Assembly (NCBI GenBank): GCA_013397115.1
Contig: VWZW01004863.1
Coordinates: 2,569,137 to 2,633,136, forward strand
Direction of reading: 5' to 3'
Origin: Edolisoma coerulescens
Taxonomy: Eukaryota; Chordata; Aves; Passeriformes; Campephagidae
DNA length: 64,000 nucleotides
Under the pieces are notes generated by a model, which did not search any database, was not told where the DNA came from, and saw only the letters and a list, made by a program, of their open reading frames with translations. Every line of letters starts with the position of its first letter. Within the stretch, counting starts at the first letter, position 1. Below, in pieces: positions 24,701-40,100 of this stretch. Both the position numbers and the translations under genes were made by a program.

Positions 24701-27700
24701 CCAGTTTCTGAGTCTGCAAACAGCATTGACTGTGATTTGACCTAAATAATTTATTTCAGCTATCCCATCAAATTTTAAAAGTTACTATGAAATCTTTCCA
24801 TGAAGAATATGACCTTTAATAGCAACAACTGGGAAAAATAACACTCAAACCTGTGGTGCTTTTTTTTTTTTTTTAATTATGTCAGAAATATGGACTATTT
24901 AAGAACTAGACACTATCAGAGTGTTACTACACTCATTACTTCAGTACCTTTGTGCTAGAAATAGAAAAGGAGAAAGTTCTGTCTGCATTCCTTCCTTCTT
25001 CTGTGCTGTTCCTGTTTAGCCCCTTTTTGGGGCATGAGCTTGGCTCCAAGTACCTCTTAAGGGCATTATTGCACATAGTGGAAGAAACTATCTGCAAAAA
25101 TCTCACACTGATGGAAAATTCCAAACAGACGAAATTCAGTTTCTTCGTAAGTGGAGTTATTAATATGAAAGATACCAGGAAATTATGGACTGAAAGAAGT
25201 TGTAGATTGAAGATATAACAAATGTGATACAAAACATTGTTGTGTGTCACCTGGAAACCAAATCAGGAATATTTTTAACTATATGAAATAGTTCTGTATA
25301 GTTCTTTAATTGTCTGAAATACCAGAAAAAAATTACAAGAGAAGTATCTTTGAAATAGGAAAGTAGTAATTCCTTGGTTTAACATACCTACATACATGCT
25401 AAAATCACAAAGCATCATATAACAAACATCCATACAGTTTCCAGACCAGTAAATTAAGAACCTATCCAAAAGGTATGTTTTATTCCTTCTATTGCATTCT
25501 AATTTTTAGACATGCTGTTTTCTTAAGAGAAGATGTGATGTGGGAGCCTTCAGTGTACCTACCTCAAGGACTTTACCTTTTAAGAGTGATCTGCAGATCA
25601 TTTTAGTTTGTTTGATTCCTTACAGTTGCCTCAGACTTCTTTTTTTGTAGAGTAGAAAAAAGTGTGAGACAAATTCCTCTTCTCCTTCTGATCATCTGGT
25701 AGATATTGACAAATGCTTTTATTTTAAGGATAAATTCCTTTCTCAATGAAGAATTGGATCCTTGCTCTTGTTCTTCCTCTGAGAATATTTTGATTCTCTC
25801 ATAATCAGTTCAAAGCTGACTCTTTCATTGCACAGAAATGAACTGAATTTGAATGTCTCTAAATTCTCTACCATTTTGATCGTACTTTGTGTGGTATCTT
25901 CAGAGCATTAGGTTTAATGTGTCACTGTGATTAGTACCAGACCAAGGAAACACATAATAAAGCTGGCTACAAACTGGAATAACCTTTCTCTAGGTTCTGG
26001 CACTGGCCTTTTCCAGGGAAATCATCAGTGTTTGTGCTGCTTAGTAACTGTACTTTTGCCAAAGCTTTTCTGTTTCCTTCCTCTTAGGCCAGCTAAGAAT
26101 ATTTTACCATAAATACAGTGGAAAATGGTAGCTACCAATTATTTACTTTCCACACGTGGTTTAATATCTACTTTGTGCCTCAAAATACCTAATTTTTTTA
26201 ACCACACTGCATTCATATTTATAGGAAAAATATCACTCATGATGACAAGATTATCGAAGTTGTGTTTTAATGCAGTTTTCTGACTAATTAAAGCACACCA
26301 TTTTAGGAAGAGTCTAAGAAACTTGACCCAGCTACTGCAGCACTTCATAAGAATTAGAACAAGGCTGCCTCTTCAAAACCCATATCCTTCATTTATTTCT
26401 AATTTATAGGTCATACCTTTTACCATAAATTAAAGTGTCAATTTAGGGAAGTTTTCCTTGAAAATAGAGAACTCTCTGGAGGTCTAGGGAACCCTTGAGA
26501 ATGGCTCTTACTGAAGTTTTAGGTAACACTGTTCTGGCAATGACTTTATAGGGAAAGACAGTTCAAAATCAGTTGCACCAACATGACAGAATTAGATGCT
26601 CTTGGTATTTCTCTCCAAATGCTGAAAAAAGAAGAGAAAAAAACTCCCTAGTATTCCAACAAGCAATGAGAAATTACACATTGACTTGATATTAGGCAGA
26701 GAGGTGCAACAATACACATGACAGAAAATCCCTGGTAATGTTAAACTATGATTAATAGCAACCTACATCGTGGTTGACGTGGCTTTCTTTTCTGCCTCAT
26801 CTTTGATCAGTACAGACGTGCTGTCTACTGCTGCCGGAAATGACTCATTTAACAAGATCACTCTTGTTTACTGTCCCTTGCCAAAGATCTACTTAGGTTT
26901 TGCCTAATTATTTTCATTAATTTTATGTAGTTATTCTGGAATCCTAACTTCATCACACAGTGACTACAACTCAAAGCCTATCAAGTTGCTGGATAAAGTT
27001 CACAGGTGGAGAAACTTAGAAGCTGAAAACACACTTCTATTACTACTTCTACACGTCTACTGTATGCATTTGGTTCTAAATGGTTTTCATTTACCAGACA
27101 TGCTTTCCATTCCTAGAAACAGCTGTCATGGTAGCAGTTCAAAACACACCTCAAAGTTACAAGTAAGTTTACAAATATTGAATATCAAAAGAAGAAGAGA
27201 GATATGATTTCTGATTAAAAGACTGAAAATCATACACAGAAAATTTAACCAATTGTTTTATTTGTGATGAAGTCAAGTGGTCTCTTTTTGTGACAAGACT
27301 GCAGAATTGCCATATTTCAATGTTAACTGCTGGAAGTCTAACATCTTGCTGAGAATATTTTTAAAAGAAACCTGCTAAACCATATCTCTCTTATAAAGGG
27401 ATCAATTAATGATTAATTGCTACGTCTATCCATATAAAATTACTGAATATTGCTTCTTAACACTGTGAAATCCAAATATACAAAAGACTGTCCATCATGT
27501 GTAGTTTCTGAAAGGTATTTTCCACCCCCAGTATCTCCATATGAATTATCAAAACAAGAGTACTCACAGTGAAAGGATGTGAAAGATTAAGATTTATTCA
27601 AGTGTGTGGGCACAGTGCAATGGCCACAAAGTACTGCATACTGACAGTTGTGTGAAAAATGTAGCATCATACCTTCGTGTAGTTCAAGCAGAAATATTCT

Positions 27701-30700
27701 ACAACTGGTTTGTCATGCTAACATGACAGGGCAACACCTTAAGTAACCTTGCATTATTGTCTTCCCTGACTAACAGGCATTGACTTAACATTTTGCAACG
27801 CGTGGTGTGTCCTACTATCATTTGATTTACAATGAGGATATGATGCTCACATGGTTTCTGCAGTCCCCATAACTCTTATTGAAAAGACTTGAGTGCCATA
27901 AAAAAATCTAAGAGCTGCAGGTTTAGCTAGAGGGCAACTTACAAAGCCAAAAAATAGGGGATGTTGTGTTTGCAAACCTGAATATGGAGCTCAGGCTCAC
28001 TAATCTTCAACTGAAAAGATTGGACTGAGACATGAATTAATCAGTTAATTTTCAGCCAGAGCTATTCTGGTCCATTAACCAGCTCAGAGAATCTAGGAGA
28101 CCACAGACAGCCTTTGTGAGCATCCCTCCCCCTGAACTGAGATTGCTGTACTACATGCTGGAAGTACAGTACAAAAAAAAAATCACTTCAAGCATTTTTC
28201 TTTGTCTTTAGGGATAACTAATAATTTTGACTGTTAAAAGCTTGGCAATAACCATATTGTGGTGAAGAATTCCTCTCCTTGCTGACCAGATCATTCTTTA
28301 AAAGTACAAAAAAGTTGTATGATCAGCTACTAGTTTCTCAGCCAGAAAGCTGTTTCTTGTAGGAGAGAGGTTAGTTAGTTTCTTCAAATGCCTCTCAGCT
28401 GTAAATTACTTGGTATCCAGTGAAATGCAAACAAGGAAATCACTATTAGAGGTGGGATCATGGAAGCACAGCTGCTTCAGATCCAACATCCAACATGTGC
28501 TATATGAAAAAAAATTCTTTCTATTGTGGACCTAGCTTAGTCATTGTAGGTACATAGCTCAGGCTGAAGTATTGGTGAGGCCCTCAGAAAGTTTAAAAGT
28601 TACATAGAGAATAGAGTGCAGGTATCCTATCCAGCCAAAACCTGCATTAAAGATATGGGACTTTGGTTTTCTTCCTTTGTGGTTCTGTACTTTTGGAGTT
28701 TGTCTTACTCTTCACATCCTCATTTGTGTTATGATCTACCTTTGCATGGTGGATTAGACAAAGTGAACACAAATGTGAAAACTGAAAAAATCTTGTAGGA
28801 ACAAATAGGTCTAAATATCTAGTAAATACCATACAAAATAAAAATAAAAAAGATAATTTACAGAAAAAGGGGGAGGAAACCTAGAAATTATGTTTTTCTC
28901 TTACATTGGTTTACATATTTCTTTTTAAAATGATTGTTTAAACAAAATTTGTGATTTTAAGTTATCTCCATCTTTTTCTTATTGTTTTTCAACTAGGTCT
29001 ACAATACCTCTAGAAGATCTGAGAAATAGCAGTAAACAAGGAAAAGACATTAATGTATATGTACTTGCCAAAAATGTAATGCACTTGCCACAGTTATTTG
29101 TATTCTGAGCAACTGGGTATTATAGTACTTTAAGGGTTCTTAATTATCCTCTTTTAATCACTGATTTCAAAGGTCTTTGAATTAGACTGTTAAATGTTGT
29201 TGTATGAAAAATGTATCAAATCCTATTTTTTAAATTATTTGACTAAGTGCAGTCAAAAAATTCTCCCAGTATGTGGAGCAAATCTGATACACCTAATGCT
29301 GTCCATGAGCGCACCTTGATTTAGCTAATGCTTTCTAAATGCTTCTTGATGCTATGGAGGCCTAGATGTTGTTAACATACCAGTGGCAGACTTCCAAAGG
29401 GTTTTCAATACTTGCTTTCCATTCCTTTTGAAATTCAAACATTTAAAGAAGGCTTTAATTCTAAGATATTTCATGCATTGGAAAATATAAAAGTTGAGAA
29501 GTAGATATCAAGGCATGGTTTGTAGGGCTGTCAGGCTCCTAGCTGTTCACAGAGGAATTAAGAGACCTAGTTTTGTAACTTTCAGGATATTAAAGTTCTG
29601 TGCTCCTAGCAAGTTGTCTAAACTTCCAAATTTTCTGTTGTGGAGTCCTTGGGGCATGCATCAGAAGCAGACTAGTCTTGAACATTCCAGTTCCCCAGCT
29701 GCTAGTCAGTCAATATGGGTGAGCTGGACAATATTCTGACAGAAATAGACACACGCTTTGGCAAAAGTTGTCTGAAACATAGTAATTTCTGAAATACCTG
29801 GGTTTGACCACATGGGTATGTTTACTTCTCCTACAGCTTCCCAGGTAGAAAATCCCTCAGCCCTACACAGAGCTCCTCTACTTAATTAGAAATGTTTCCT
29901 CAGAACAGCTGCATGTTTTAGTCCCAAACCTCTTGGATTGGAACAAATAAGCACATAGATGATTTCCCATTTATTATTATATGGAAAGGAGGGAAAAACA
30001 AACTTTCATTTTTTACAATGTTTTCAGAAACAGTGCTGGCAAAAGGAAATAGAAATTGGAGTTGCTGAGGAGATCATACTATTTATTCACTTGTTTCATT
30101 TACAGTGCCTAACACTTTATTTTAAAGTGTACATTTCCACTATGAAAGTGAGAGAAGTTGAAAGTCATCATATTTTACCATATAAAGTAATAGGCAAAAG
30201 AATTAGATATAACTGAGTATTTTGAAATGGAAAAAAAAAAGAGTCGTGAATCAGTTTAACAAGAGACTTAAAACAAATGTGAGAATGGAAAAAAACTTCA
30301 TGGTAAAAAGAAAAGAGAACTTAACTAGGAAAAAGCAACCTCCAAAAATTAGAAAAAAATGGTAAGAATGATAATAAATGCGTCATAATGAAACTGTGTG
30401 ATAAAAATTTAGTTTTATGCAATAGTATCCCAGAATTTGGAGATGGCACTATAATCAAATTATAACTCTTTAGGGTTTATGATCTTAATAAGTGTATATG
30501 AAGTGTATCCAGAAAAGAAAAAAAGTGATCAATTATTATATATCTTCCATGATGCACAGAAGGGATGGACCATACAGTCATATCAGAACAAATTGAAAGG
30601 CAAAAAACAGCTAGAGGAAAAGACCTAGTAAAGACTATCACTGGAACAGAAATATAACACATAACCCTTTTTAAATGTAGAAAAATTAATGAAACCATGT

Positions 30701-32297
30701 AGAAAGTGAGGTGTGAGTAGAACTCTGTAAGTAAAATAAGAAATACCTTCATGTTTGATTATCGCTGTTATCAAAGGAAGAGAAGACCAGAATAGTAGCA
30801 GAATTTCATGTTCAAGGCAATAATGAGAGACATATGCACGTCACAAATCTCACAAGCTACTAAAAATTTATGTGTTAAATAATATTAAATTGGGCTGAAC
30901 AGGACACTCTTGGAACTTCTGAAGAAATGTTACGTTTGTGTTGTAGAACATCCTTGATAATCTCAGCAGTGACAGATTATTCTGGATAGAAACCAAGCTG
31001 AAAAAAGCGCCAATGAATGTTATCTAATAAAACAAAGCAAAAGAGAACAGCCAAAATACACTCACATTAAACTCTTCAAAGTCAGAGACAATCTCAGTCA
31101 TCACAATTTTCATTATTTACAGTGGAATCAAAATGTTGCGGCTAATAGTTCATTAATATTTTCTTCATCAAAAAAAGAGGAAAGAGGAGTACTTTATAAA
31201 GCTATGATGGAAGATCAGAACAGAGAAGATCTAGTAAATGTTTACTAGAAACATAAACCTTGTTCTTCCAGAAAGAAATTGCCTGGGTGGGGAACAATAA
31301 CAGTGAAAAAGCCTGTTAAATTACTAACAGAATTTTTTTTAAAAAATTAAACATAATTTTATTTTCAGAAAAAAATGTTCTGAAGAGAGGATATAGCCAT
31401 TTAATATGAACTTCCCACAAACCTGAAGTACAGACCCACTTGAAGAAAATTCATGAAAATTCCCCACCTAGTGCCCACCTGAAAGGGAAATAAAAGGAGG
31501 TGCCTAGAAAGGGAAAGATCTTGAAATATCTTCTTTTCATTTAATGCAAGATTCTATAAGAGATTTAAAAGGATGAAACAGAATATAAAACAGGCATAAT
31601 CAGAAAATTGTCCCACTCAAGGAAAAGAATTTCTATGATTTTCTCTGATTTTCATTGTCTGTACTGGAATATTTTATTAAATAGTTTTCAAATTGAATTT
31701 GATTTCTTAAATATTTTGTTTCATTAAGAGCAGCTTTGCATGTCATGACTTTCACTTAATAAAAAAACCCCAACAACTTGGAATCAAAAGTTGATGTTTC
31801 TTTCTCTGAAGAATGAGAAGGTCTTTGAAAGAATTCAATTTCCTAAAGTTATGAGCCCCACAGTATTCTAAAGTAGATCAATTTCAGAAAAAAAATCAAA
31901 CCCTGCGATTTAAAGGCGTGTGCTGAAAGATCTTATGCCAAACATGCTGAGGTGCTAACACAGTCCTCCTATACATTGCTCTAGAACCATTCATTCTCAG
32001 AAGCAGCATCTGAATTCTGCACATAGCCGTGGTGACATAGGCATTAGAACTGAAGTCTCCTACCTACAGCTTACAGGAAAAATATTTTATTTTCTGACAT
32101 TGTTTACTGCCACGAGATGTAGAAAAAGTACATTTAGGCACTCATCCAGGTTAAACAAATATGATGTTTCTAACAGGACACTTCATCCTCAGTGCAGTGG
32201 AAGATGACAGAAACACAGAAGCCACTCAACTACCGTTTATTTAATGTGTTTCCACACAAGGAAATGTTCTACATATGTACTAAATACATGAATATGG

Positions 32298-32349
32298 CTA
32301 GCATAAGGAACAATGTGGTATATCTAGCATAAGGAATACTGTAGTATGT
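32298..32349. repeat. 26-bp imperfect tandem duplication
   Basis: Two adjacent units both begin CTAGCATAAGGAA (32298 and 32324) and diverge in their second halves. It looks like an old local duplication. Confidence 0.8.
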
Positions 32350-35300
32350 CAGGTGAGATCTTTGGATATATAAACTGAAGAGTCTCAAGTGAGCCTGAGT
32401 TCCCTTTGCATGTGCCCAGTGTGGCATGCTGCTGAAGTTTTGTGTCCAGCGGTGGGAGGAGAAGTGTAGCTAAGTTCAGGCTAAGAGTAAAGTGTATACA
32501 TTCAACAGGACAATTAGACACTCGTGTAACTTATCCAGACTTCTAATGGTTTCACTGATGGTTTTAAGGTCCATGTAGTTTACTTGTTCAATGCACAATC
32601 TAGATCAAATTTAATTTAGTTCAGAAAGCTCAGTGTTAGCCTATGATAAAAAGAGAGTGAAATAAATATTTCAGTGATGTCTAACCATTCATGCTGTGTT
32701 CTTAAAGTGGGACAAATCTAAAGGTGAAAAGGAAATCTCTGAGGTAATTTCTGTCTATGGCACCATTTCTTCCTAACACAGTCTAGGTGATGTGTTGCTT
32801 TTTTGAAATGTAGGTTTCTCTTCTTCAAATGTAGATAGATTTCTCTGACACATTGATCTTTCTCCTTTGATGGCAGTATGTAACATTTTAAACAAATAAT
32901 TATTGGTTTCTCATATCAGCTTTGCTCTTCCTGATCTGTTTCGATTTTACATGGATACCTCTGACCTATTAAAGCTTTATATGAGTCTATTATTAGATAA
33001 AATTGAAATCAAAAAGATAATTTGATGAAAACAACACTTAAAAATGATTTGTTCCTCCCTAAACAAAAACATATGCTAAGGAATACCATTTCTCCTTGGC
33101 ACTTCAGATGTTGTTTGTTTATTTAATACATCAGTGTTTTGGTCTTTCATTTTTACTGAAATCTTGAATTCATGAAATTTTAATTCTTGAATAAGTTATC
33201 GAATCCAAGTGTTTTCGGGTGAAATAACTTCTTTGAGTAAGGCATATTTAACTGGCACTTTCTATTAGGCATTATTTACTATGTAGCCAGACACTTTCCT
33301 AAAATCACAGATTGCTTTATGTATTTATTTTAAGCAACTGTTCAGGTTAGATAAAAATAACATGGCATCATCACTTTCTAAGCTTTTTTTCTGCTGTATT
33401 CTTCCAAATCAGATCCCTACGATGGATTCATTGGGTTCTATCTTCTTTACAAGATGTTCTATGTACCCTGCCAACAGCAAAAGAGACTATGGACATGCCT
33501 CTCTGTAATTCAAACGAGAGATTCAACAGTATTGATTTAAGCAGCTGTTTTCAGCCTTCAATAAAGACAAATAAGCCATTCAAGTACCTGGAAGGGATCA
33601 GGAAATGTGGGTTCTATTTGGGATAGGACATGAAACAGGAAGTTCTGTCCTATTTAGTACAGGTGTGCTTAAATTCAGTGAAAACATAGAAAATTTTTTA
33701 TCTGGCACCATGAGCAAATCTTGTGAGTATTACAAAGTGTTTCATCCTTTGTGAATCTACTTTGAACTGTGTTTAAGACAGATAATGTGGAACTTAATTT
33801 GGATTCTACTGTCTTTCTATTTTTTATTGATGATTCACAGGTGATTGGCCACGTAAAATCATCATAAGATCAGGTCTTTGTAGCAGAGTATAACAGAATT
33901 AAAGGTCCCCACGAGGGACTTTTTACACATCTTATAAAATTCACAGGGGATATTCACATGTCCTGGAGATTTACCTTTGTTTCAGACTGGCTGCTGGCAT
34001 GTAGATTTATTTGTTATTACTTTTTTATCTAAAATATAGCCTGGGAACAGCATGTCATTTATAGAGATTTTTTTTTCTTTAATTACATCTGAGAATGGAA
34101 TACCTGAAGTGTCTAAGTGTTTTTAGGTAGGAAAAAAAAGTAAGGCTTCTTATTTGCATGCCAATTTTATTGCTTTTAATTGTGAGATAATATGGCCTAT
34201 TTGACTTTCCCTAGCTTAAAAGTCACTCTTTTATTACTGCTATCTTTTTTATGAAAAACCTGTTTTGTGTGCATATTACATTTTGAGTTTTAAACTCATG
34301 TCAGCATGTTCAGTCTCTCCCTAAAGTAGCTAATTCATGAGGTTCTCTTTGATAAATCTATTTGTTTACATTTTTATGTATCTTCTTTACCTTTTGATCT
34401 CTTTTGGTTTGATATTTATCTGAGTTCTTCTCTATTCTTTGTCATCAAATAGGAGACTGTGTCATTGACTTTATAGAGTAATTTTTTTCTATATTGGCTT
34501 TGAGCAAGATCCAGATTGCTTGCTTGACATATTTAATTTAATTTCCCAAAACCTAGATAGTAGGCTTTGTCTATAAAGGGAGATCCCAGACAGCTTAAGT
34601 AATTTGCTTCAATTTGTCCCTATTTTTGGGGGGGTTTTGTTTGTTGTTTTTTTTCTTTTGTGGTTGGAGTTGATTTCTTTTGTTCATATACTTGGTGGTG
34701 GTGGTTTATTTTTTAGGACTTTGTTTTTTCATTCTTCTGAATGTCAGGTCTTTTTGATTAGTTATTTACTGGTAAGAAATTGATATGATTGAATTATTTT
34801 CAAAAAATAATTACTTTCCTCAAATTTTTGCAGATTTTTAAGATGTACTTCAGACAACATTTTAGCTTTGCTTTGGTTTTGGTTTTCATTGGGAGAATAC
34901 AGTGAGGTCACAGTTTTTAGTCACCTGATAGGAGAGTGAACCACAAAACTTCTTCCTCGCATGTGATTGGCAAAAGCAGGGCTGGGTAGAGATCCCAAAT
35001 TAGTTCTCGTGACCACAATTTAATAACCAGACTAACTAAGCTTTACTAATTAAGGTATCCAAAAAGATCTAGCTAGTCTTTGCATTGGCTTTTGTTATAC
35101 ACCACCAACAGAAGAAATAAAGTTCCTCACTGATTCTCAGCGAAAGATTAGACTGAATTGGGCCCTAATTCTGGAATGTAGTTTTACTTAATCACCTTTC
35201 AAAATTAAAGCTCTGAAGTAAATGGGCTTAAAGTTCATGTTTAAACTCTTCCTTGGAAGAATTTAATTTAAAGAGAACGAGTTATACAAAGGAAAAGAAA

Positions 35301-37123
35301 AAAGGAATCTAATTTCTCATTTTACTAAGCAAAAGTAAGTCAACATACTCTGCGTGAATTAAGATGATTTGCTAAATTAAGACTGGATATGCCATGCAAG
35401 ACAATAATTATCTCATTCTCTAGTACCTGGACATACAGTAATTTAAACTATCCAATTCTGCTATCTTTGTTTCTTTGTTAGTCATTTAAAATTATAGCCA
35501 TTAATTAATTTGAATATATCAAATGTGAACTGAAAGCAGTACTTTGGAACAGTATTTTCTGTGCAATATACAGCATGTTGTAATTAAACCTAAATGAATT
35601 CTTTTTTAAAAAATACCCTTATTTTTGATATATGAGCACATGGTGAGTTTAATCAATATCAGCAGGGTAAAATCAAGCAGTTTTAAGTGCTAATTTAGGA
35701 TAACAGAATATGAGCTGCTGCAATTCTGAATTGCTCATTTATTTCTAATTGTTTAGTATTTTTCTGAAGCTTTTAATTGTTTTCAGTACAGAACAATTGA
35801 ACTTGGAGGAGGAAATGGAGAATAACCCTCTAAGATGCACTTTCTAGTTATCTGAAAGCATAAGGGACTTGAAGATTTGAGACAGAAATATTATAAATCT
35901 TGTTTAGAAGGTTGTAATCAGCTCTCTGTTATCCAGGGAAATAGAGCCCAGTTTGCACAATTAGTTCAAATATTGCTACAACGGGGTCCTGCCAGGCTCC
36001 AACCAGGACATCGTCCCTTGCTGCAGCACTGTGCTAATAAGTTTCCTCTGGAGAGGCTTGTCCATTCAGAAGGTTTCTGGCAAATGCCCTTCAAGGGCAA
36101 ATAATTTTTTTGAACCCTGTCTTCACACTTGTTAGGTATCTGTGTTTGAACTCCAGCATTTCTGGAAACAGGAAGAACCACTCCTTAGGTGTGGAGCCAC
36201 CTTAAACTGGGCTGAGTCTGATACAATTAGAACTACATCAAAGAGTCAAATTAGCTTTATGATTCTGTTATTCTAACACTGTATTAACAACTGTACCAAA
36301 CCTAAGATTACTTTCACAGGACAAGCTCCACTGCCTCATTGTCTTAATGGAGTTATCTATCTGCCAATAGGGTAACAAAGTTATTGACATAAAAGACATT
36401 CAAGGGTGTGTGTGGCATGTTTTTCTGCATGGTTTCCCCAGACGTCCCACAAAAACCCCTCATTTTAAAATAACTGTTACTTTAATTTTATTCACAGAAA
36501 TAATGTTTATGTGTGATAGGAGAAAAGCAGCCAGGAGTTGAACATGCAAGCTGATTACAGATCATTTCAGCTATTACATTCAGAAGTGCGTAAATGTGTA
36601 GAATAACTGTAAAAAAGCTGGCTCACTGGCAGAACATTGCTTATAATGCTCTGCTGTGCCAAACCATCAGTGATTTCTCATGGCATTGTTCAGGATTCAA
36701 AATATACAGAGTCACAGATTACAAAATTTAAGCACATGACTCAGAACAGGTCCTTTTTAAACTGTTAGCCTGAGGGGAATGCACTTATTATGAGTAGGTC
36801 TTTCAGAACAGTTTCTAAAACTAGGTTCTGATTTGGTCTGTTTTAACACTGTCTTTTTCTTTAATTTTTTTGCCAGAACTCTGCAAAGTCCTTCAGCTGA
36901 AACATTCTGAGTTTCCACTGTTGTGTTACATTTTGAATGGCTGAGATTTCCACCTCACTGGTAATTGCATTTCAGTAGTGCTGTGTACATTTAGCTGTAA
37001 AACTGTCTGAAATAGATTGAAGTGAATAGTGCTATATAGTGGAGATAATATTATTACCATTATTTCTGGAAAATCACTGCAATCCTCACTTAAAGCATTC
37101 TAGCCAGATCAACCACCTTCTGA

Positions 37124-37141
37124 TCCATGTGATCACATGGA
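37124..37141. repeat. 18-bp perfect palindrome
   Basis: TCCATGTGATCACATGGA equals its reverse complement. The centre TGATCA and the CATGTG/CACATG arms contain E-box-like CANNTG cores. No neighbouring gene gives it a role. Confidence 0.85.
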
Positions 37142-40100
37142 AATGTGATTTGCAAAAAGCACAGTTTTTCCCCAACTGACAGCTGCTCTACTTGTCCTCT
37201 GTAATCAGAGGCCTCTCTGATAAATAATCTCATTTAAATTGTTTTCTAGGATTAAGCTTTTTGCAGCAGAGAAAATGACACATTTCATTAGGAATCTTGT
37301 TACCTTCTGGATATTTAGCCTTTTTCACAAGATGGGAGAAAAGATTAATTTTACACTAGAGCCAAATAAGGATAAGGCTTTCTAGCTCTTCTGTTCTTGC
37401 AGGAAATTCTCTTACACAATTGCGATAAAAGTTAGTATTTACTTTGGTATCTGTCATGACAATTAGTACCATCATTTCCTGGACATGGTCCATCATGTGT
37501 CCTCTACACAGCTCTATGGGATCCACAGAGATTTCTATGACAAGTTAACTATTTCATCCTTGAGAATGTGTGGCTTTGGTTGAAGACCTTATAAATATAG
37601 AGGAAAGTAATCTCAATGGGAAAGACACAGACAGAACAAGAAATTAAACTATTTACAGGCATGACAGTTTTCTATCTCCTCTCTTCCATCAAGCCAGAAA
37701 TTCCGCACTTGCTCTCTGTGCCTGTTATTGTAAATTTTCCAGCTAAACAGAAATAGAAGCATCATAAATTCCCCCATCAGCAGGTTTTTTTTGTGATAGT
37801 TCAACCTAGTTTTACAGATCAAAACATTTTGATTAAAATCAGGGAAAAACATTCCTATTTAAGTATTCAACTGACCTAAATCTCCCAAACTTTTGAAGTT
37901 CCTCCAACTTACAAAAAATACAGCATTTGTTTAGAATATAACAACAGAATCAAAGATACCCATTGTATTTCAGATGTAATTGCTTTCCAGGCAGTAACAA
38001 AGGTCTTTTCAGAGACTGAGAATAAGATAAATATGATACTGATTTTTAGATTTTTTACTTCTTTTACACATTTCTTTTAGAGAGTGAAATTAAATATTTA
38101 ATGTTCATGTGAAGAAAACATGTTATGAATTAACAGTTGGGCTTGGTGATAGCAACACAGTAAGTCTTACGAATGGGATTTTTCTTAGATTTTCCTAAAA
38201 GCAGTCTGAAGACAAATTAAGCAATATGTATTTAGGGAAGTTTTGAGTATTTTTAATCTCTGAAAAATCTTAGTGTGGCCATTCATTTTAGTAGCCCATT
38301 TTTGATATCTGTTATACTCTTAAGCTAACAATTTAAGGCAAACTAAACTAAATGTCTGTTGATTGTCAATGAAGTACTAATTTCTTGCATTGTTGATTTT
38401 TATTTGTTTTTGCATCAAATTTCTTCAATTTACCATCCTAAAATCATTGCAATCAGTGAAAATGCTTCCAAATATCTTTAATATGGGGAGATCTGCTAGT
38501 GTCATAGAAGAGCCTAGACAACTGTGCAAGAGTGAGTTGGAGCCTATGTATGTCCAGTCTGACATTAAGCACCCAGAAACACCTTTGGATAGCATCAGGG
38601 CTTAGTGCTCAAAGAGTTTAAAAGGCAAAAAAAGAGCCACAAAACTGTTTTTTTTTTTCTGGTTCTGCACTCACTGCCCTTCCTCTGTCATGACAAGACA
38701 TAATGTATAATTTGACAAGTTTTAGTGCAGCATTTATCTGAGCTGAACTTGCCCATCTCCAGTTTGCCACACTTAGGCTTTGTCAAATAGTAATAATCAG
38801 GTTTCAGATATGGTAAAAATAGGATTACTTACTTTGTTTAGCTCTGTGTCTGATGCTTCATACATAGGTCTACTCCCTGATAATTATTCCTTTTCTTCCC
38901 TAAGTAATGCTATTTCATCAAGACAATGATCTGACACTATAATTTTTTCTTTCAAGATATGCTATTTTTTATTCAGAAATTGGGATTTCTGTAGTCCATA
39001 ACCACTGAAATAATTTGAAAATACTCATTCTCCCCCAAATCACCACCTTTGGCCAAGAACCAAAGATGCATTTTGAATGTACTTTCCAGATTTACTGTCA
39101 CACAACATGTTGATTTGATTTTGAAAGTTTAAAAAGATGTCGGACTCAGTTATCACTACATACTACCTTGCATAGAACTACTTGGGTAAAAATTATATTA
39201 ACTATGTCATAATTTTCCACGAACATGAGAAAAAAATGATCACAGTGACTAAATGGGTTGAAGTGATACATTAAGGCTGCTACAAAATTAGGTGGGTTTT
39301 TTTTCCTTTGTTATTTTTAGATCACATCTTCATCCATTCCACCTCTAAAATGGGAAACTTTGGTTAATACTGCCCCAAGAGATAAACCATCAAGGCAGCA
39401 TTTCTTTAAGATCAATATCAGAAATGTATTAAAGTCATTGTGAAAATGTCTCAACTTCAGGGAAAAAATGTATTAAATGACAGGACTGCTAGTTTGCTCT
39501 TGGAAGGCAACTGTGGAGTTGCACCTCATTGCTAACCAAGGAGAAAGACATGAAACATTTTACTGTTAATTATCAGCCAAAGGAAAAATACTCCCCTGAC
39601 AGAAAGAGATCTGGGAAAGAAAGGAGAAAATGATATTTATAGAGCTGTGGGGCAATAGACTAGTTATATTATAATTTTATGAAAAAAAAAAAGTATTCTC
39701 CAGTATATTCTCCCTTTTGATGCAATATAGGAAAATACATTAAAGAACACTGGGTGACACTAATAGAGGACTGACCAAAAAATCTGATAAAAGAGAATAG
39801 TTTGAAGTCTTTGAGGGTTTTGGTTTACATTACCTAAGAAGTTGAATTTTGTATTAATTAAAAATATTGTTTTCAACTGAAATCAACATTTTCTTAGGGG
39901 GATTAGGAAAGAAGCCCTCCACAATACTTCATTTCTGCATTATTAGTTACCAGTATCTCCTTAGGACTGTCTTCTCACTTTATCTTTCCTCGCTGCCAGT
40001 CTTAGCAAAGAGGTTAATTTCCAAAGAGACACTGTTGCCATGTGGCTCTCAAGAAAGGAAAATTATCATGCAGTAAAGAAAATGGAACATGAAGATAGGG

